64,000 bases of DNA from Holophagales bacterium (GTDB lineage: Bacteria > Acidobacteriota > Thermoanaerobaculia > Multivoradales > Multivoraceae), in contig VYDI01000035.1 of NCBI GenBank assembly GCA_009843505.1, positions 1-64,000 of the forward strand, written 5' to 3'. The notes under the pieces are model-generated. The model did no database searches. It was given only the letters and a program-made list of their open reading frames with translations, and had not been told where the DNA came from. The position numbers were made by a program, and so were the translations under genes. Position 1 is the stretch's first letter. Every line of letters starts with the position of its first letter. Shown here piece after piece: positions 1 through 8,753 of the stretch.

Positions 1-36
1 GAACCCACCGCGAAACCCCGCTTGACAAGATGGATA

Positions 37-64
37 CTTGCCTCCAGCCCGCTGGCACCCTTCC
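37..64 (+). repeat. Copy of the GGGTCCCAGCGG-type repeat arm
   Basis: This stretch closely matches the right arm of the inverted repeat near 15818-15846. Both read CTTG-C-TC-AGCCCGCTGG-ACCCT with a few substitutions. It lies downstream of ctaB, in a stretch at the window edge (1-188) where I see no gene. It could be a chance match, because only about 26 bases align. Confidence 0.35.
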
Positions 65-128
65 CCCCGGACCGCCGCAGGCTCGACGCCCTGCCGTGAA
101 CGTGGCCGCCGCTACTCGACGCCGGTTC

Positions 129-188
129 ACACTGGGTGCGCCGGCGTCCTCGCCGGCCGGGAGAAACGGCGAGGCGAAGCCTCGCTCC
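129..188 (+). repeat. Three-hairpin repeat family, copy A (hairpins 1 and 3)
   Basis: The copy begins with the family box CTGGGTGCG. Hairpin 1 follows: GCCGGCG at 140-146 pairs with CGCCGGC at 151-157 around a TCCT loop. Hairpin 3 has GCGAGGC at 169-175 paired with GCCTCGC at 179-185 around a GAA loop. The middle hairpin is absent or degenerate. The copy abuts the ctaB stop codon on the opposite strand, so it could act as a 3'-end structure or terminator for that gene. Confidence 0.7.
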
Positions 189-1025
189 TTACAGAGTGGC
201 GTGGCCCGCGACCAAGGTGATCCAGATCAGAGGCAGAACGACCAGCGAACCCAGAAAAAGGGTCCGGGCGCGTGCGCGGCTGCGGTCGGATGCAAACCGC
301 ATGGCGAACAGAACGAAGACACCGCTGAAAGCGGCAGCCGCAATGGCGAACCTCAGAGGGGTCAGGCCGACCGCGGCGGCAAGTGTGCTCAGGACGACCA
401 GCAGCAAAGCCCAGGACAGGGACTCCAGGGCCGTGCGGCGACCGCTCGAGTCGGCGACTGCCAGCACCTTGAAGCCCGCTCGGGCGTAGTCGTCGCGGTG
501 GAGCCAGGCCAGCGAGTGGAAGTGCGGGAGTTGCCAGGCGAAGACGATGCCGAAGAGGAGCCAGGCTTCGACGGTCAGGGTGCCGGTCGCGGCGGTCCAG
601 CCGATGACCGGCGGCAAGGCGCCGGGAACGGCTCCGACGAGGACGGCAAGCGACGTCCTGCGCTTGAGCGGCGTGTAGATCCAGGCGTAGCTGACGAGGG
701 TCGTCAGAGCCACGACTGAGGAAAGCGGGTTGGCGCCGAGGGCGAGGACGGCGAGGCCCGCGATGCTCAGAACGGCGGCGAACAGCTGGCCCGCCGCCGG
801 CGAGATGCCGCCCAGGGGGAGGGGCCGGGAGCGGGTGCGAATCATCAGGGCGTCGAGGTCTCGCTCGGCGACCTGGTTGAAGGCGGCGCCGCCCGCCGCG
901 ACGAGACCGGAGCCGATCAGGACGGAGAGGAGCACTCCCAGGTCGAGCGCGCCGGCTCCGAGGTAGTAGCCGATGCCGACGGTGGCAACGGCCAAGGCAT
1001 TGAGCCGCGGCTTGGCCAGCGCCAC
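189..1025 (-). CDS. ctaB: Protoheme IX farnesyltransferase (heme O synthase)
   Basis: This integral membrane prenyltransferase of the UbiA superfamily transfers a farnesyl group to heme b to make heme O, the precursor of heme A for cytochrome oxidase. The first Asp-rich motif lies near residues 50-68 (N-x5-D-x-D, then RTRSRPL). The YTPLKRR segment and the second motif (QLPHFHSLAW, followed by RDDYARAG) are also present. There are several hydrophobic segments, and about 278 residues fits the family. The GTG start at 1025 is the best available. The open frame runs further upstream, but only through a repeat element, and no clear ribosome-binding site marks the start. The gene lies downstream of ctaA, separated from it by repeat copy B. 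Confidence 0.9.
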   Translation of the reverse strand: MALAKPRLNALAVATVGIGYYLGAGALDLGVLLSVLIGSGLVAAGGAAFNQVAERDLDALMIRTRSRPLPLGGISPAAGQLFAAVLSIAGLAVLALGANPLSSVVALTTLVSYAWIYTPLKRRTSLAVLVGAVPGALPPVIGWTAATGTLTVEAWLLFGIVFAWQLPHFHSLAWLHRDDYARAGFKVLAVADSSGRRTALESLSWALLLVVLSTLAAAVGLTPLRFAIAAAAFSGVFVLFAMRFASDRSRARARTLFLGSLVVLPLIWITLVAGHATL

Positions 1026-1063
1026 CCACAGGGCGACGCGGTTGCGCAGGGTACTGGCCGCAG

Positions 1064-1140
1064 ACTGGGTGCGCCGGCGTCCTCGCCGGCTGCCGCCGGA
1101 GGCGGCCAGGGAAACGCGCCGGCCATCAGGCCGGCGTCCG
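1064..1140 (+). repeat. Three-hairpin repeat family, copy B (complete)
   Basis: The box CTGGGTGCG is followed by three hairpins. Hairpin 1 pairs 1073-1079 with 1084-1090 (GCCGGCG/CGCCGGC). Hairpin 2 pairs 1092-1097 with 1101-1106 (GCCGCC/GGCGGC, loop GGA). Hairpin 3 pairs 1117-1124 with 1129-1136 (CGCCGGCC/GGCCGGCG, loop ATCA). The copy fills most of the gap between ctaA and ctaB, so it would be transcribed between the two heme A genes. Confidence 0.75.
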
Positions 1141-1168
1141 CTTCGACGCGGCCAGAACCCTGCGAGCG

Positions 1169-2146
1169 TCACGCCGGGACCCGCCCGGGGGCGTCGCCAG
1201 TGCTCGGCCCGAAGCGGCTCGCCCGGATCGCCGAAGCGTCGCCGAACCAGGCGCGGTGCACCCGGAGCGCCAGCGCCACCGATACGACCCACAGCAGGCC
1301 GCCGGTCGCCACGTGCGCCGTGTTGATGTGCGGCTGCAGGCCGCTCCAGACGGTCCATGCGCCCAGGCCGACCTGAGCCAGCAGCACGGCGCCCAGGAGC
1401 AGGGCCGGGCGGGCGAGTTCCGGCCGGCGCCGATGGACCCTGAGGACGCGCACGATCAGGGCCGCCGCTGCGACGGTCACGGCGACGGCGCCCAACCGGT
1501 GCGCGAAGTGCAGCGAGATGCCCAGGCTCCACTCCGGCGGGAACAGCCGGCCGAAGGCCAGCGGGAAGTCCGGGATGGCGAGCCCGGCGTCGTTGTGACG
1601 CATCGTCGCGCCAAGGAGGATCTGGAGGTACACGAGAGCCGGAACAGCCAGCGCGAGCCGCGCCAGGAGTGGGTCGTCCAGCGGTTCCGAGCGCCCGAAA
1701 CGCGCTCGCCAACCCGCCGACGTGAAGATGCCCAGGCTCACGACGAGGGCGAAGAAGAGCTGGGCCAGACCGGCATGGCTGATGGAGATCGGTTTCGGCA
1801 GGAGGTAGATCACCGTGATGCCGCCGAGCAGGCCCTGCGCGATGACCGCGGCGAGCGCCGTCCAGGCCAGCCGACGCACCCAGGCGCGGCTCTCGACGCG
1901 CCAGGCCCACACCGCCAGACCGATCGTCATCAGGCCGACCACACTCGCGATCAAGCGATGACCGTGCTCGTAGAGGATGCCGCCCACCATCTTCGAGAAC
2001 GGGAAGGAGAACATGAAGTAGCCGTACGTGTTCGGCCAGTCGGGAACGGCGAGTCCCGAGTCGGTGCTCGTGACCAGGCCACCGGCCGCGATCAGCAGCA
2101 GGGATGCCGCGGCGAGCAGCCGGAGGTAGTAGTGCAGCCAGCGCAC
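1169..2146 (-). CDS. ctaA: Heme A synthase (COX15/CtaA)
   Basis: This membrane enzyme oxidises the C8 methyl of heme O to the formyl group of heme A. The 325 residues form about eight hydrophobic segments in two pseudo-symmetric halves. The halves are visible as the repeated phrases DSGLAVPDWP (about residue 29) and DAGLAIPDFP (about 186). Conserved histidines sit in EHGHR (61, 63), SHAGLAQ (124), HFAHR (213, 216) and NTAHVATG (278), matching the heme-ligand pattern of the family. ctaB follows downstream on the same strand, so the pair supplies heme A for an aa3-type terminal oxidase. No oxidase subunit lies in the window. Confidence 0.93.
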   Translation of the reverse strand: MRWLHYYLRLLAAASLLLIAAGGLVTSTDSGLAVPDWPNTYGYFMFSFPFSKMVGGILYEHGHRLIASVVGLMTIGLAVWAWRVESRAWVRRLAWTALAAVIAQGLLGGITVIYLLPKPISISHAGLAQLFFALVVSLGIFTSAGWRARFGRSEPLDDPLLARLALAVPALVYLQILLGATMRHNDAGLAIPDFPLAFGRLFPPEWSLGISLHFAHRLGAVAVTVAAAALIVRVLRVHRRRPELARPALLLGAVLLAQVGLGAWTVWSGLQPHINTAHVATGGLLWVVSVALALRVHRAWFGDASAIRASRFGPSTGDAPGRVPA

Positions 2147-2223
2147 GACCGGCGCACTCTATCTCCGCCGGCCGGCCCCTTCCAGACCCTTCCGACCGGC
2201 CACAATACGCCGCCCGAGCCGAC

Positions 2224-3405
2224 TCAGCCGACGACCTTCTGCCGGCGCAATTCGTCGATTTCGGCGGCGGTCATGCCCAACGCCCCCAGCAGGTCGTCGG
2301 CGCCCTCGCCCAGGGCCGGCGACGGCGCGACCGGCGCCGGCGGTGTACCCGAGAACTTCGCCGCCGGACGAGGCACCCTCATGCGACCGACCTGCGGATG
2401 ATCGACCTCCCGCAGCAGCTCGTTCTCGACCACCTGCGGGTCGGTCAGCACCTCGTTGCGGGTCAGGATCGGCGCGCAGGGCACGTCCTCGGCTTCGAGC
2501 GCGGCGATCCACTCCGCGGAGGTGCGCTGCCGCATGACGTCGCCGACCATGCCCAGGCGCGAGTCCGCGTTCGAGATCCGTCCCGCCGCCGTGTTGTACC
2601 GCTCGTCCTCCAGCCATTCGAGATGGCCGGTGGCTCTCGCCATGCCTTCCCACTCGGCGTCGGAGATCGTGGACGCCGTGATGTAGCCATCGGCGGTCTG
2701 GTAGATCAGGTCGCTGGTCGACCCGGGGCGGCCGTGCGCGACCTCGCCGCCGACCAGGATCTGGCGCACGAAGCCCTCGGGCCAGGTGAAGGAGATCGTC
2801 GCGTCGAGCATGGCGAGTTCGAGGTGTTGACCCTCCCCCGTCCGTTCGCGGGCCAGCAGCGCCGCAGTGATCGCCTGGGCCGCGGTCAGGCCGGTTACCT
2901 TGTCCGGGATGATCGTCCGCACCATCTTCGGCTCACCGGTGACGCGATCGGCCTGGATGTCGGCGAAGCCCGACAGGGCCTGGATGATCGGGTCGTAGAC
3001 GCGCTTCTGGGCGTACGGCCCTTCCTGCCCGAAGCCACTGATCGAAACGTAGACGAGACGAGGGTTCAGATCGCGAAGGCGATCGGCGCCAAGCCCCAGC
3101 TTGTCGACCACGCCGGGGCGGAAGTTCTGGACGAAGACGTCGGCGGTGCCGACCAGGTCGAGCAGGATCCCGATGCCGCGTTCGTGCTTCAGGTCGAGGA
3201 CGAGGGACCGCTTGCCCCGGTTGATCGTCGCGAACCCGGCCGTGACGCCGCCACGCTGGGGTCCCAGCCGGCGCATGATGTCGCCGCCCGGCGGCGCCTC
3301 GACCTTGATCACTTCGGCGCCCTGATCCGCCAGCAGCATGGTGGCGATCGGTCCCGAGACCATCGTCGCCAGTTCGATCACCCGAAGGCCGTCGAGCGGA
3401 CCCAT
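2224..3405 (-). CDS. CaiB/BaiF family (class III) CoA-transferase
   Basis: This is a 393-residue cytosolic class III CoA-transferase, close to the usual family length of about 400. The N-terminus GLRVIELATMVSGP followed by ADQGAEVIKVE is the family's CoA-binding Rossmann signature. The catalytic aspartate is most likely D138 in the phrase KRVYDPIIQALSG. The family moves CoA between carboxylic acids such as carnitine, formate/oxalate, succinate or bile acids. The substrate cannot be read from sequence. It ends a dense minus-strand run that also encodes a Rieske-ThDP enzyme, so a role in organic-acid metabolism is plausible but unproven. Confidence 0.9.
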   Translation of the reverse strand: MGPLDGLRVIELATMVSGPIATMLLADQGAEVIKVEAPPGGDIMRRLGPQRGGVTAGFATINRGKRSLVLDLKHERGIGILLDLVGTADVFVQNFRPGVVDKLGLGADRLRDLNPRLVYVSISGFGQEGPYAQKRVYDPIIQALSGFADIQADRVTGEPKMVRTIIPDKVTGLTAAQAITAALLARERTGEGQHLELAMLDATISFTWPEGFVRQILVGGEVAHGRPGSTSDLIYQTADGYITASTISDAEWEGMARATGHLEWLEDERYNTAAGRISNADSRLGMVGDVMRQRTSAEWIAALEAEDVPCAPILTRNEVLTDPQVVENELLREVDHPQVGRMRVPRPAAKFSGTPPAPVAPSPALGEGADDLLGALGMTAAEIDELRRQKVVG

Positions 3406-3426
3406 GGCGGCGCAGGGTAGCAGCTA

Positions 3427-5229
3427 CTACATCTCCCGCAACAGGAGGTTCACGGTCAGAGACTGCCGAGGATTCAGAGTGGTCTCGAACGCCTCACTTA
3501 CCTCCCAACTGTCCGGGGTGAAGCGCCGGGCCGAGATCCTCACCCAGCCGGGCGGAACGCCGCGAGCGGAGTAGGAGCCGTCCTCGCCGGCGGTCGCCTG
3601 GTGAACGAGCTGCCCGTCCGCGGACTCGAAGCGGACGATGGCGCGCTCCGCCGGCTGACCCGTGGACGCGCTCAGCACACGGCCCTGGACGACGGTGTCG
3701 GCGAGTTCCAGAACCAGAGGCTCGTCCGCCGGCACGTCGATGTCGTGGAAGAACTGAATCAGCTCGTAGTCAGGCGCGACCACGTCGACCCGCCAACCCT
3801 CCCGACCCGGCAGCGCGCCCCTGAACCAGCCCTCGGCATCGGTCCGGAAGGTCAAGTCCGGCGAAGTCTGCCGGCCGCCGAAGAACACGAGGCCGGTTAC
3901 CGGCACCTCATCCAGCGTCAGGCGGCCGACCACCGGGACGAGGTCAAGTTCCACGACCGCTGCCCGGTCGGTCACGACCTCGAGATAGTCGAGGCCGCCG
4001 AAACGCCCACCCGCCTCGTCGGCAATCTCCACGCTGAAGGCGCCGCTGCCCGGTACGTGGAACAGCGCCCGGCCGTTCTCGACGACGGCCCTCTGCTGGG
4101 AGTACTCCCCGGGGCGGTACTGGCGCCAGAACCCGGCCGGGTCCTCCGGCTCGATCTGCTTCAGCCGAGCGACCCAGTGGCTGTCGTAGGGCGGATCGGC
4201 AGGCAGCACGGAGACCTCCAGGAGGTGACTTCGCATGAGCGGGACCCGCTTCCGGGGGAACATCTCGGCGTTCCTCTGGAGGGTGTAGGGACCCGCGCGC
4301 GCGGCCACCCGGCTGTCGCAGTCCACCTGGATCCAGTGGTGGCCGGGACCCAGTCCCGGCGCCTGGAAGAAACCGTCCCGGGCCACTTCCACCGTCGTCA
4401 CGACGTCCTCGAGACCGGTCGTCCAGAACGCGGGATCCGCCTTCGCCACGTGGACGACGCAGCGCTCGATCAACTCCCTGAAGCCGGGCCCCGCGGCGAC
4501 GAAACCGGCCAGACTGGCGCCGGGGACGAGCCTCTGGTCGCCCATGCGAAGCTGCCGCCGGCCGAACAACGGCGTCTCCCAGCGGTACTCCGGCGAGTGT
4601 CCGGGCAGCCAGAACACGATGTGAACCAGGGTGCCCGGCAAGTCGCAGGACCAGCGGCCGTCGTCCGCCACCGGGCACCGGATCCTCGCTCCCTTCAGGC
4701 TGAAGCGCGGGTCAATCCGCTCGGAGTCGACGTCGCCGAGAAGGATCAGGATTTCCGAAACCGGACGCCGCGGACCGACCACCCGCCCCGAACCGGAAAC
4801 CGCCGGGAAGACGGGCACCTCGAAAACCGGCACGACCGAGGGGGCCGGCTCTTCACTCCCGTCACCCTCCGGCCGCGGTTCGCCTGGATCGTCCGGCCCC
4901 AGGTCGGGATCGATGTAGACCTCGCGACCCCAGAAGCCGCCGCCGGGCGCCGGCCGGACGTTCCAGGGTCCGGGCTCGAACAGAAACACCTGGAACGGCT
5001 GATCGCTGACCACGGGTAGTTCCTGCTCGGCGCCGTCCGCGTTCCTGGCCACGAGCGTCACTTCGGCCGAGACGGTCCGGTAGGCGACCGCCTTCAGCAC
5101 GACAGGAGCCACTTCGTCCGCCGTCCGGCCGGCGGGTCCGTCCGGTTCCTGGGCATGGGAAGCGGCGACCCCCAGGACAAGGCTCAAGCCGAGAACCGTG
5201 CCGATCACGCCCCGCCGTCGTTCGCTCAT
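3427..5229 (-). CDS. Large secreted protein with C-terminal carboxypeptidase-regulatory-like domain
   Basis: The 600-residue product starts with a clear Sec signal peptide (MSERRRG, a hydrophobic stretch, then a cut near SHA-QEP). Most of the chain is predicted beta-rich and I cannot assign it to a family. The last 90 or so residues (VVQGRVLSASTGQPAERAIV, then DGSYSARGVPPG) look like a CarboxypepD_reg/Cna-B-type beta-sandwich. That fold usually serves as a structural or adhesion module rather than a peptidase. The gene sits 14 nt after map and 21 nt before the CoA-transferase, so it is probably co-transcribed. The function is unknown. Confidence 0.75.
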   Translation of the reverse strand: MSERRRGVIGTVLGLSLVLGVAASHAQEPDGPAGRTADEVAPVVLKAVAYRTVSAEVTLVARNADGAEQELPVVSDQPFQVFLFEPGPWNVRPAPGGGFWGREVYIDPDLGPDDPGEPRPEGDGSEEPAPSVVPVFEVPVFPAVSGSGRVVGPRRPVSEILILLGDVDSERIDPRFSLKGARIRCPVADDGRWSCDLPGTLVHIVFWLPGHSPEYRWETPLFGRRQLRMGDQRLVPGASLAGFVAAGPGFRELIERCVVHVAKADPAFWTTGLEDVVTTVEVARDGFFQAPGLGPGHHWIQVDCDSRVAARAGPYTLQRNAEMFPRKRVPLMRSHLLEVSVLPADPPYDSHWVARLKQIEPEDPAGFWRQYRPGEYSQQRAVVENGRALFHVPGSGAFSVEIADEAGGRFGGLDYLEVVTDRAAVVELDLVPVVGRLTLDEVPVTGLVFFGGRQTSPDLTFRTDAEGWFRGALPGREGWRVDVVAPDYELIQFFHDIDVPADEPLVLELADTVVQGRVLSASTGQPAERAIVRFESADGQLVHQATAGEDGSYSARGVPPGWVRISARRFTPDSWEVSEAFETTLNPRQSLTVNLLLREM

Positions 5230-5243
5230 CCCCGCTCCACCCG

Positions 5244-5990
5244 CTACGGCAGCGTCATCACCAGAGGCTTCTTGCGAGTGACTACGATCGTGTGCTCGAA
5301 CTGGACCGTCGTCGTTCCGGGCCTGTTGAGCAGCGTCCAGCCGTCCTTCGCGGTCTTCGCCTGTTCGCGGCCGTTGGTCAGGAACGGCTCGATCGTCAGC
5401 ACCATCCCGTCGTGCAGGAAGCGGTCGTCGTTCGGGTCGTCGAAGCCGGGCACGAACTTCGGGTCCTCGTGGAGCGAGCGGCCGATGCCGTGCGAGCCGA
5501 GGTTTCGGATCAGGCCGAAACCGGCCCTGGTCGCCGTCTCCTCGATCGCGCGGCCGATGTTCCGCAGGCGCCGCCCGTGGCGAGCCTGCTGCATCGCGGA
5601 GCGCAGCGCCCGCCGGGTGGCCGAGATCATGCGCCGCCGCTCTTCACTCACCGGCGGCACCGGGTACGCCGCGCCGGTGTCGCTGAAGTAACCGTCGAGT
5701 TCGAGGGACACGTCGATGTGGACCAGGTCGCCCGCCTCGATCCGCCGCTTGCCGGCGATGCCGTGCGCGACTTCCTCGTTGACGCTGATGCAGGTAGCGG
5801 CCGGGAAGTCGTAGCAGAACTCGGGCGCCGACCGCGCGCCACGCGCCTCCATATACTCGCGACCGATCAGGTCCAGCTCGGCGGTCGTGATGCCCGGCTC
5901 GAGCGCCTCGCCCATCCGCGCCAGACACCGGGCCGCGACTCTCCCCGCCCGGCGCAGGGCCTCCAGCTCTTCGCGGCCGCCGATCGTCAT
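5244..5990 (-). CDS. map: Methionine aminopeptidase, type I
   Basis: This cytosolic metalloprotease removes the initiator methionine from nascent proteins. All five metal ligands and the key histidine are visible: H76 (VAHGIAG), D93 and D104 (HIDVSLELDGYFSDTG), H167 (GSHGIGR), E201 (LTIEPF) and E232 (QFEHTI). The 248-residue form starting MTIGGREELE is preferred over an upstream in-frame start. Its ATG follows the upstream stop codon by one base (TGAGATG), which fits translational coupling to the Rieske-ThDP gene. A housekeeping map in this catabolic-looking operon is unusual and may be a second copy in the genome. Confidence 0.95.
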   Translation of the reverse strand: MTIGGREELEALRRAGRVAARCLARMGEALEPGITTAELDLIGREYMEARGARSAPEFCYDFPAATCISVNEEVAHGIAGKRRIEAGDLVHIDVSLELDGYFSDTGAAYPVPPVSEERRRMISATRRALRSAMQQARHGRRLRNIGRAIEETATRAGFGLIRNLGSHGIGRSLHEDPKFVPGFDDPNDDRFLHDGMVLTIEPFLTNGREQAKTAKDGWTLLNRPGTTTVQFEHTIVVTRKKPLVMTLP

Positions 5991-5991
5991 C

Positions 5992-7962
5992 TCACACCAG
6001 CAGCGGGTCGGCGATGACCTCGACCGTGGCCGGCCCATCGTGGTCCAGCGCCCGCTCGAGCGTGTCGTCGAGTTCGCCGGCGTCCTCGACCCGGATGCCG
6101 AGGCCGCCGCAGTTCGTGACGAACTCGGCGAAGTTGGGATTCGTCAGATCGGTCATCCAGACCGGTAGCTCGATCGCCCGCTGCTCCTTCGAGATCTTGC
6201 CGAGTTCGCTGTTGTTCAGCAGCACATGGGTGATGTTCATTCGATGGTGGACGGCGGTCATTACCTCCCCCAGATACTGGCCGAAGCCGCCGTCGCCGGT
6301 GATGGCCACGACCGGCCGGCCGGCGAACCGCTCGTCGGCCGTCCGCGTCGCCGCCCAGGCGCCCATCGCCGCCGGATAGCCGAATCCGATCGACCCGAGA
6401 TACCCCGACATCAGGACGGCCTGTCGCCGGCACTCGAAGTAGCGGCCAAAGGAGTACGTGTTGTTGCCGACGTCGACAGCGATGATCGCGTCCTCGGGCA
6501 GGCGCCGGTTCAGCGCCGCGAACACGGCGGCGGAACTCACCCCGGCCTCTCCGCCATCCGCGAGACGGCGTTCCTTCTCGAGCCGCCAGATCCGCCAGCG
6601 CTCGGCGACCTCCGGCCGCTGGTCCACGGTGTCGGCGGCGCCGTCCCCGAGCGCCTCCGCGAACAGCCGCGCGGTGATCCCGATCTCGCCCCAGACCGGC
6701 ACGTCGACGGCGTGGAACTTGCCGAGGGCCATCGCCTCGAAGTCGACCTGGATGACCGGCTTGAAGGTTGTGATTCCGGTGTGGTTCGAGAACGAGGCGC
6801 CGAAGACGATCAGCAGGTCGCTCTCGTTCATGAACCAGCTCGCGACCGGCGTGCCGCTGCGGCCGAGGACGCCGCAGCCGAGGGGGTGATCGTCGGAGAT
6901 CAGGCCCTTCGCCTTGAAGGTCGTCACCACCGGCGCGTTCAGCCGCTCCGCAAGAGCCTTGACGCCGTCCATCTCGAACCGGGCGCCGTGGCCGACGATG
7001 ATGACCGGCCTGCGAGCGCGGCGGATCAACTCCAGGGCGCGTTCCGTTGCCTCGGGTGGCGGAGTGATTCCGGAGGGAGTCAGACGGCCCTCTGGCGACC
7101 CGGCCGGGGCATCCGAAGGCAGCGTCTGGACCTCGTCCGGGAAAATGAGATGCGCCACGTCGCGCTTGAGGATCGCGTTCTTGCAGGCCAGGTTCGCCAG
7201 TTCGACGTGCCGACTGTCCCGGTAGACGGCGTGGCTCATCGTGGCGACCCCGGCGAAAGCGGCTGAGAGGTCGACCTCCTGGAACGCCCCGGGACCCAGG
7301 ACCTGGGTGTCCACCTGGCCGGTCAGCGCCAGGATCGGCGCCCGGTCCATCCGCGCGTCCCACATGCCGGTGAGCAGGTTCGTGGCGCCCGGCCCGGCGA
7401 TCGTCAAACAGGCAGCGGGCCGGCCGGTCAACTTGCCATAGGCCGAGGCGGCAAACGCCGCCGCGCCCTCATGGCGGACACCGACGTACTGGAGGGCGCC
7501 GGCCTCGCACTGCGCCCGGATCGCGTCGGCCAGTCCGAGGTTCGAATGGCCGACCATTCCGAAGACGTGGGTCATCCCCCAGTTGACAAAGGTCTCGACC
7601 ATCGCGTCGCTCACCGTGCGCGGTCGCTCGACCTCTTTCTCCAGACCGACATAGATGCCGTCGCCGCGGACCTCGACCGCGTAGGTCGGCACCCGCTCGT
7701 CGTAGCCCGCCGGCGACTTGCCCGTGAGCGGGCAGTAGTCCCAGCCATGCCACGGGCAACGCAACCAGCCGTTCTCGATCGATCCCTCCCCCAACGGGCC
7801 ACCCTGGTGCGGACAGCGGTTGTCCAGCGCGCCGTACTGCCCGTCGTGGTGCGTCAGGCAAATGGAGCGGCGGCCCGCCACCACCGTCTTGACCCGGTTC
7901 TCGGCCAGCTCGTCGAGGTCGGCGACCTTGAACCAGGCCAGGCCGGAGGCGGGGTCGTCCAT
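5992..7962 (-). CDS. Rieske [2Fe-2S] domain fused to a ThDP-dependent (acetolactate synthase/pyruvate oxidase-like) enzyme
   Basis: The 656-residue fusion has an N-terminal Rieske ferredoxin domain of about 105 residues. Its cluster ligands are C50-x-H52 (CPHQGGPLG) and C69-x-x-H72 (CPWHGW). A complete three-domain ThDP enzyme follows. The activating glutamate is E165 (RHEGAAAF). The ThDP/Mg motif runs from GDG at 556-558 to NN at 583-584. The usual partners of such enzymes are pyruvate or other 2-oxoacids, with decarboxylation and an electron or acyl acceptor. The fused cluster suggests electrons leave the ThDP intermediate one at a time. The ATG at 7962 overlaps the upstream stop (TGATG); an in-frame TTG at 7965 is the alternative. 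No signal peptide is seen, so it is probably cytosolic. Confidence 0.88.
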   Translation of the reverse strand: MDDPASGLAWFKVADLDELAENRVKTVVAGRRSICLTHHDGQYGALDNRCPHQGGPLGEGSIENGWLRCPWHGWDYCPLTGKSPAGYDERVPTYAVEVRGDGIYVGLEKEVERPRTVSDAMVETFVNWGMTHVFGMVGHSNLGLADAIRAQCEAGALQYVGVRHEGAAAFAASAYGKLTGRPAACLTIAGPGATNLLTGMWDARMDRAPILALTGQVDTQVLGPGAFQEVDLSAAFAGVATMSHAVYRDSRHVELANLACKNAILKRDVAHLIFPDEVQTLPSDAPAGSPEGRLTPSGITPPPEATERALELIRRARRPVIIVGHGARFEMDGVKALAERLNAPVVTTFKAKGLISDDHPLGCGVLGRSGTPVASWFMNESDLLIVFGASFSNHTGITTFKPVIQVDFEAMALGKFHAVDVPVWGEIGITARLFAEALGDGAADTVDQRPEVAERWRIWRLEKERRLADGGEAGVSSAAVFAALNRRLPEDAIIAVDVGNNTYSFGRYFECRRQAVLMSGYLGSIGFGYPAAMGAWAATRTADERFAGRPVVAITGDGGFGQYLGEVMTAVHHRMNITHVLLNNSELGKISKEQRAIELPVWMTDLTNPNFAEFVTNCGGLGIRVEDAGELDDTLERALDHDGPATVEVIADPLLV

Positions 7963-8741
7963 CAATCAGGCAGCACGAGGATGCGGAGGTTGCGGAACCA
8001 GATCTCGTTGCCGTGGTCCTGGAGCGCGATGTGGCCCGTCTCCATCATCCCGTAGCCGGGCATCGAAGCGAACTTGCTGGCCTCAACCAGCGCCTTCCAG
8101 TCGTCGTCCCAGAGCATGTACTCGACCACCTTCTCGCCGTTCAACCAGTGCGTGACCCGGTTTCCTTCCACCCGCAGGGCGGAAGTGTTGAAGTCGCCCA
8201 CCGGTACCAGCTCACCGCCCTGCCGGGCGTGAAGGGCGTAGTTAGAGGCCGCGGAAGTCTCCATGCGCTGACCGTCCCGGTGGCCGTCATCATCCAGAAT
8301 CTGAAACTCCGGGCCGGTCGAGTAGGAGGCCGGGGCGTCCTCGGAGACGTGGAACATGACGCCGCTGTTGCCTCCCGCCGTTACGGCCCAGTCGAAGTGG
8401 AACTCGAATGACCGGTACTGCTCCCGGGTCAGCAGGTCGGCTCGCGGTCCGGCGTCGTCGCCGGTAGGCGGCAGGAAGTGGACCACGCCGTCGGCTGCCG
8501 ACCAGCCCGCCGGCACCTGGTCCAGCTTGAAGCCGCGCCAGTGCTCCAGCGACTCGCCGTCGAAGAGCGACTGGAAGCCTGCCTCGACTTCCTCGGCACT
8601 GAGCTCGTTCAGGGTCGCGGCCGGTTCGACCGCGGCCTCTTCGGTCTCGGCGTCATCCGGTGCGCCTACCCGGATCTCGACGCAGGCGACCGTTCCCATC
8701 ACCAACAGCATTGCGGCGACAACCGTCAACATCGTCTTCAT
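7962..8741 (-). CDS. DUF1080 (3-keto-disaccharide hydrolase-like) lipoprotein
   Basis: This is a 259-residue lipoprotein. A short hydrophobic signal ends in GTVAC, a lipobox-like site. An acidic linker leads into a concanavalin-like DUF1080 domain starting at FQSLFDGESLEHWRG. Family hallmarks include the W-to-DG opening, GNSGVMFH and the late NEIWFRNLRI strand. The family binds or cleaves glycans; a 3-keto-glucoside hydrolase activity is described for some members. The start follows an AGGAGG ribosome-binding site. The gene lies 12 nt after the TonB receptor and overlaps the Rieske-ThDP gene by one base, so it belongs to the same operon. Confidence 0.85.
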   Translation of the reverse strand: MKTMLTVVAAMLLVMGTVACVEIRVGAPDDAETEEAAVEPAATLNELSAEEVEAGFQSLFDGESLEHWRGFKLDQVPAGWSAADGVVHFLPPTGDDAGPRADLLTREQYRSFEFHFDWAVTAGGNSGVMFHVSEDAPASYSTGPEFQILDDDGHRDGQRMETSAASNYALHARQGGELVPVGDFNTSALRVEGNRVTHWLNGEKVVEYMLWDDDWKALVEASKFASMPGYGMMETGHIALQDHGNEIWFRNLRILVLPD

Positions 8742-8753
8742 CCGTTCATCCTC

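Noticed and set aside
22..27. TTGACA near the window start as a -35 element
   Set aside because: No -10 lies at the right spacing and no gene follows within reach on the plus strand.
30..719. Long plus-strand open frame opposite ctaB
   Set aside because: It is an Arg/Gly/Pro-rich antisense frame. The minus-strand ctaB has family motifs and a better start, so this is a GC-driven shadow.
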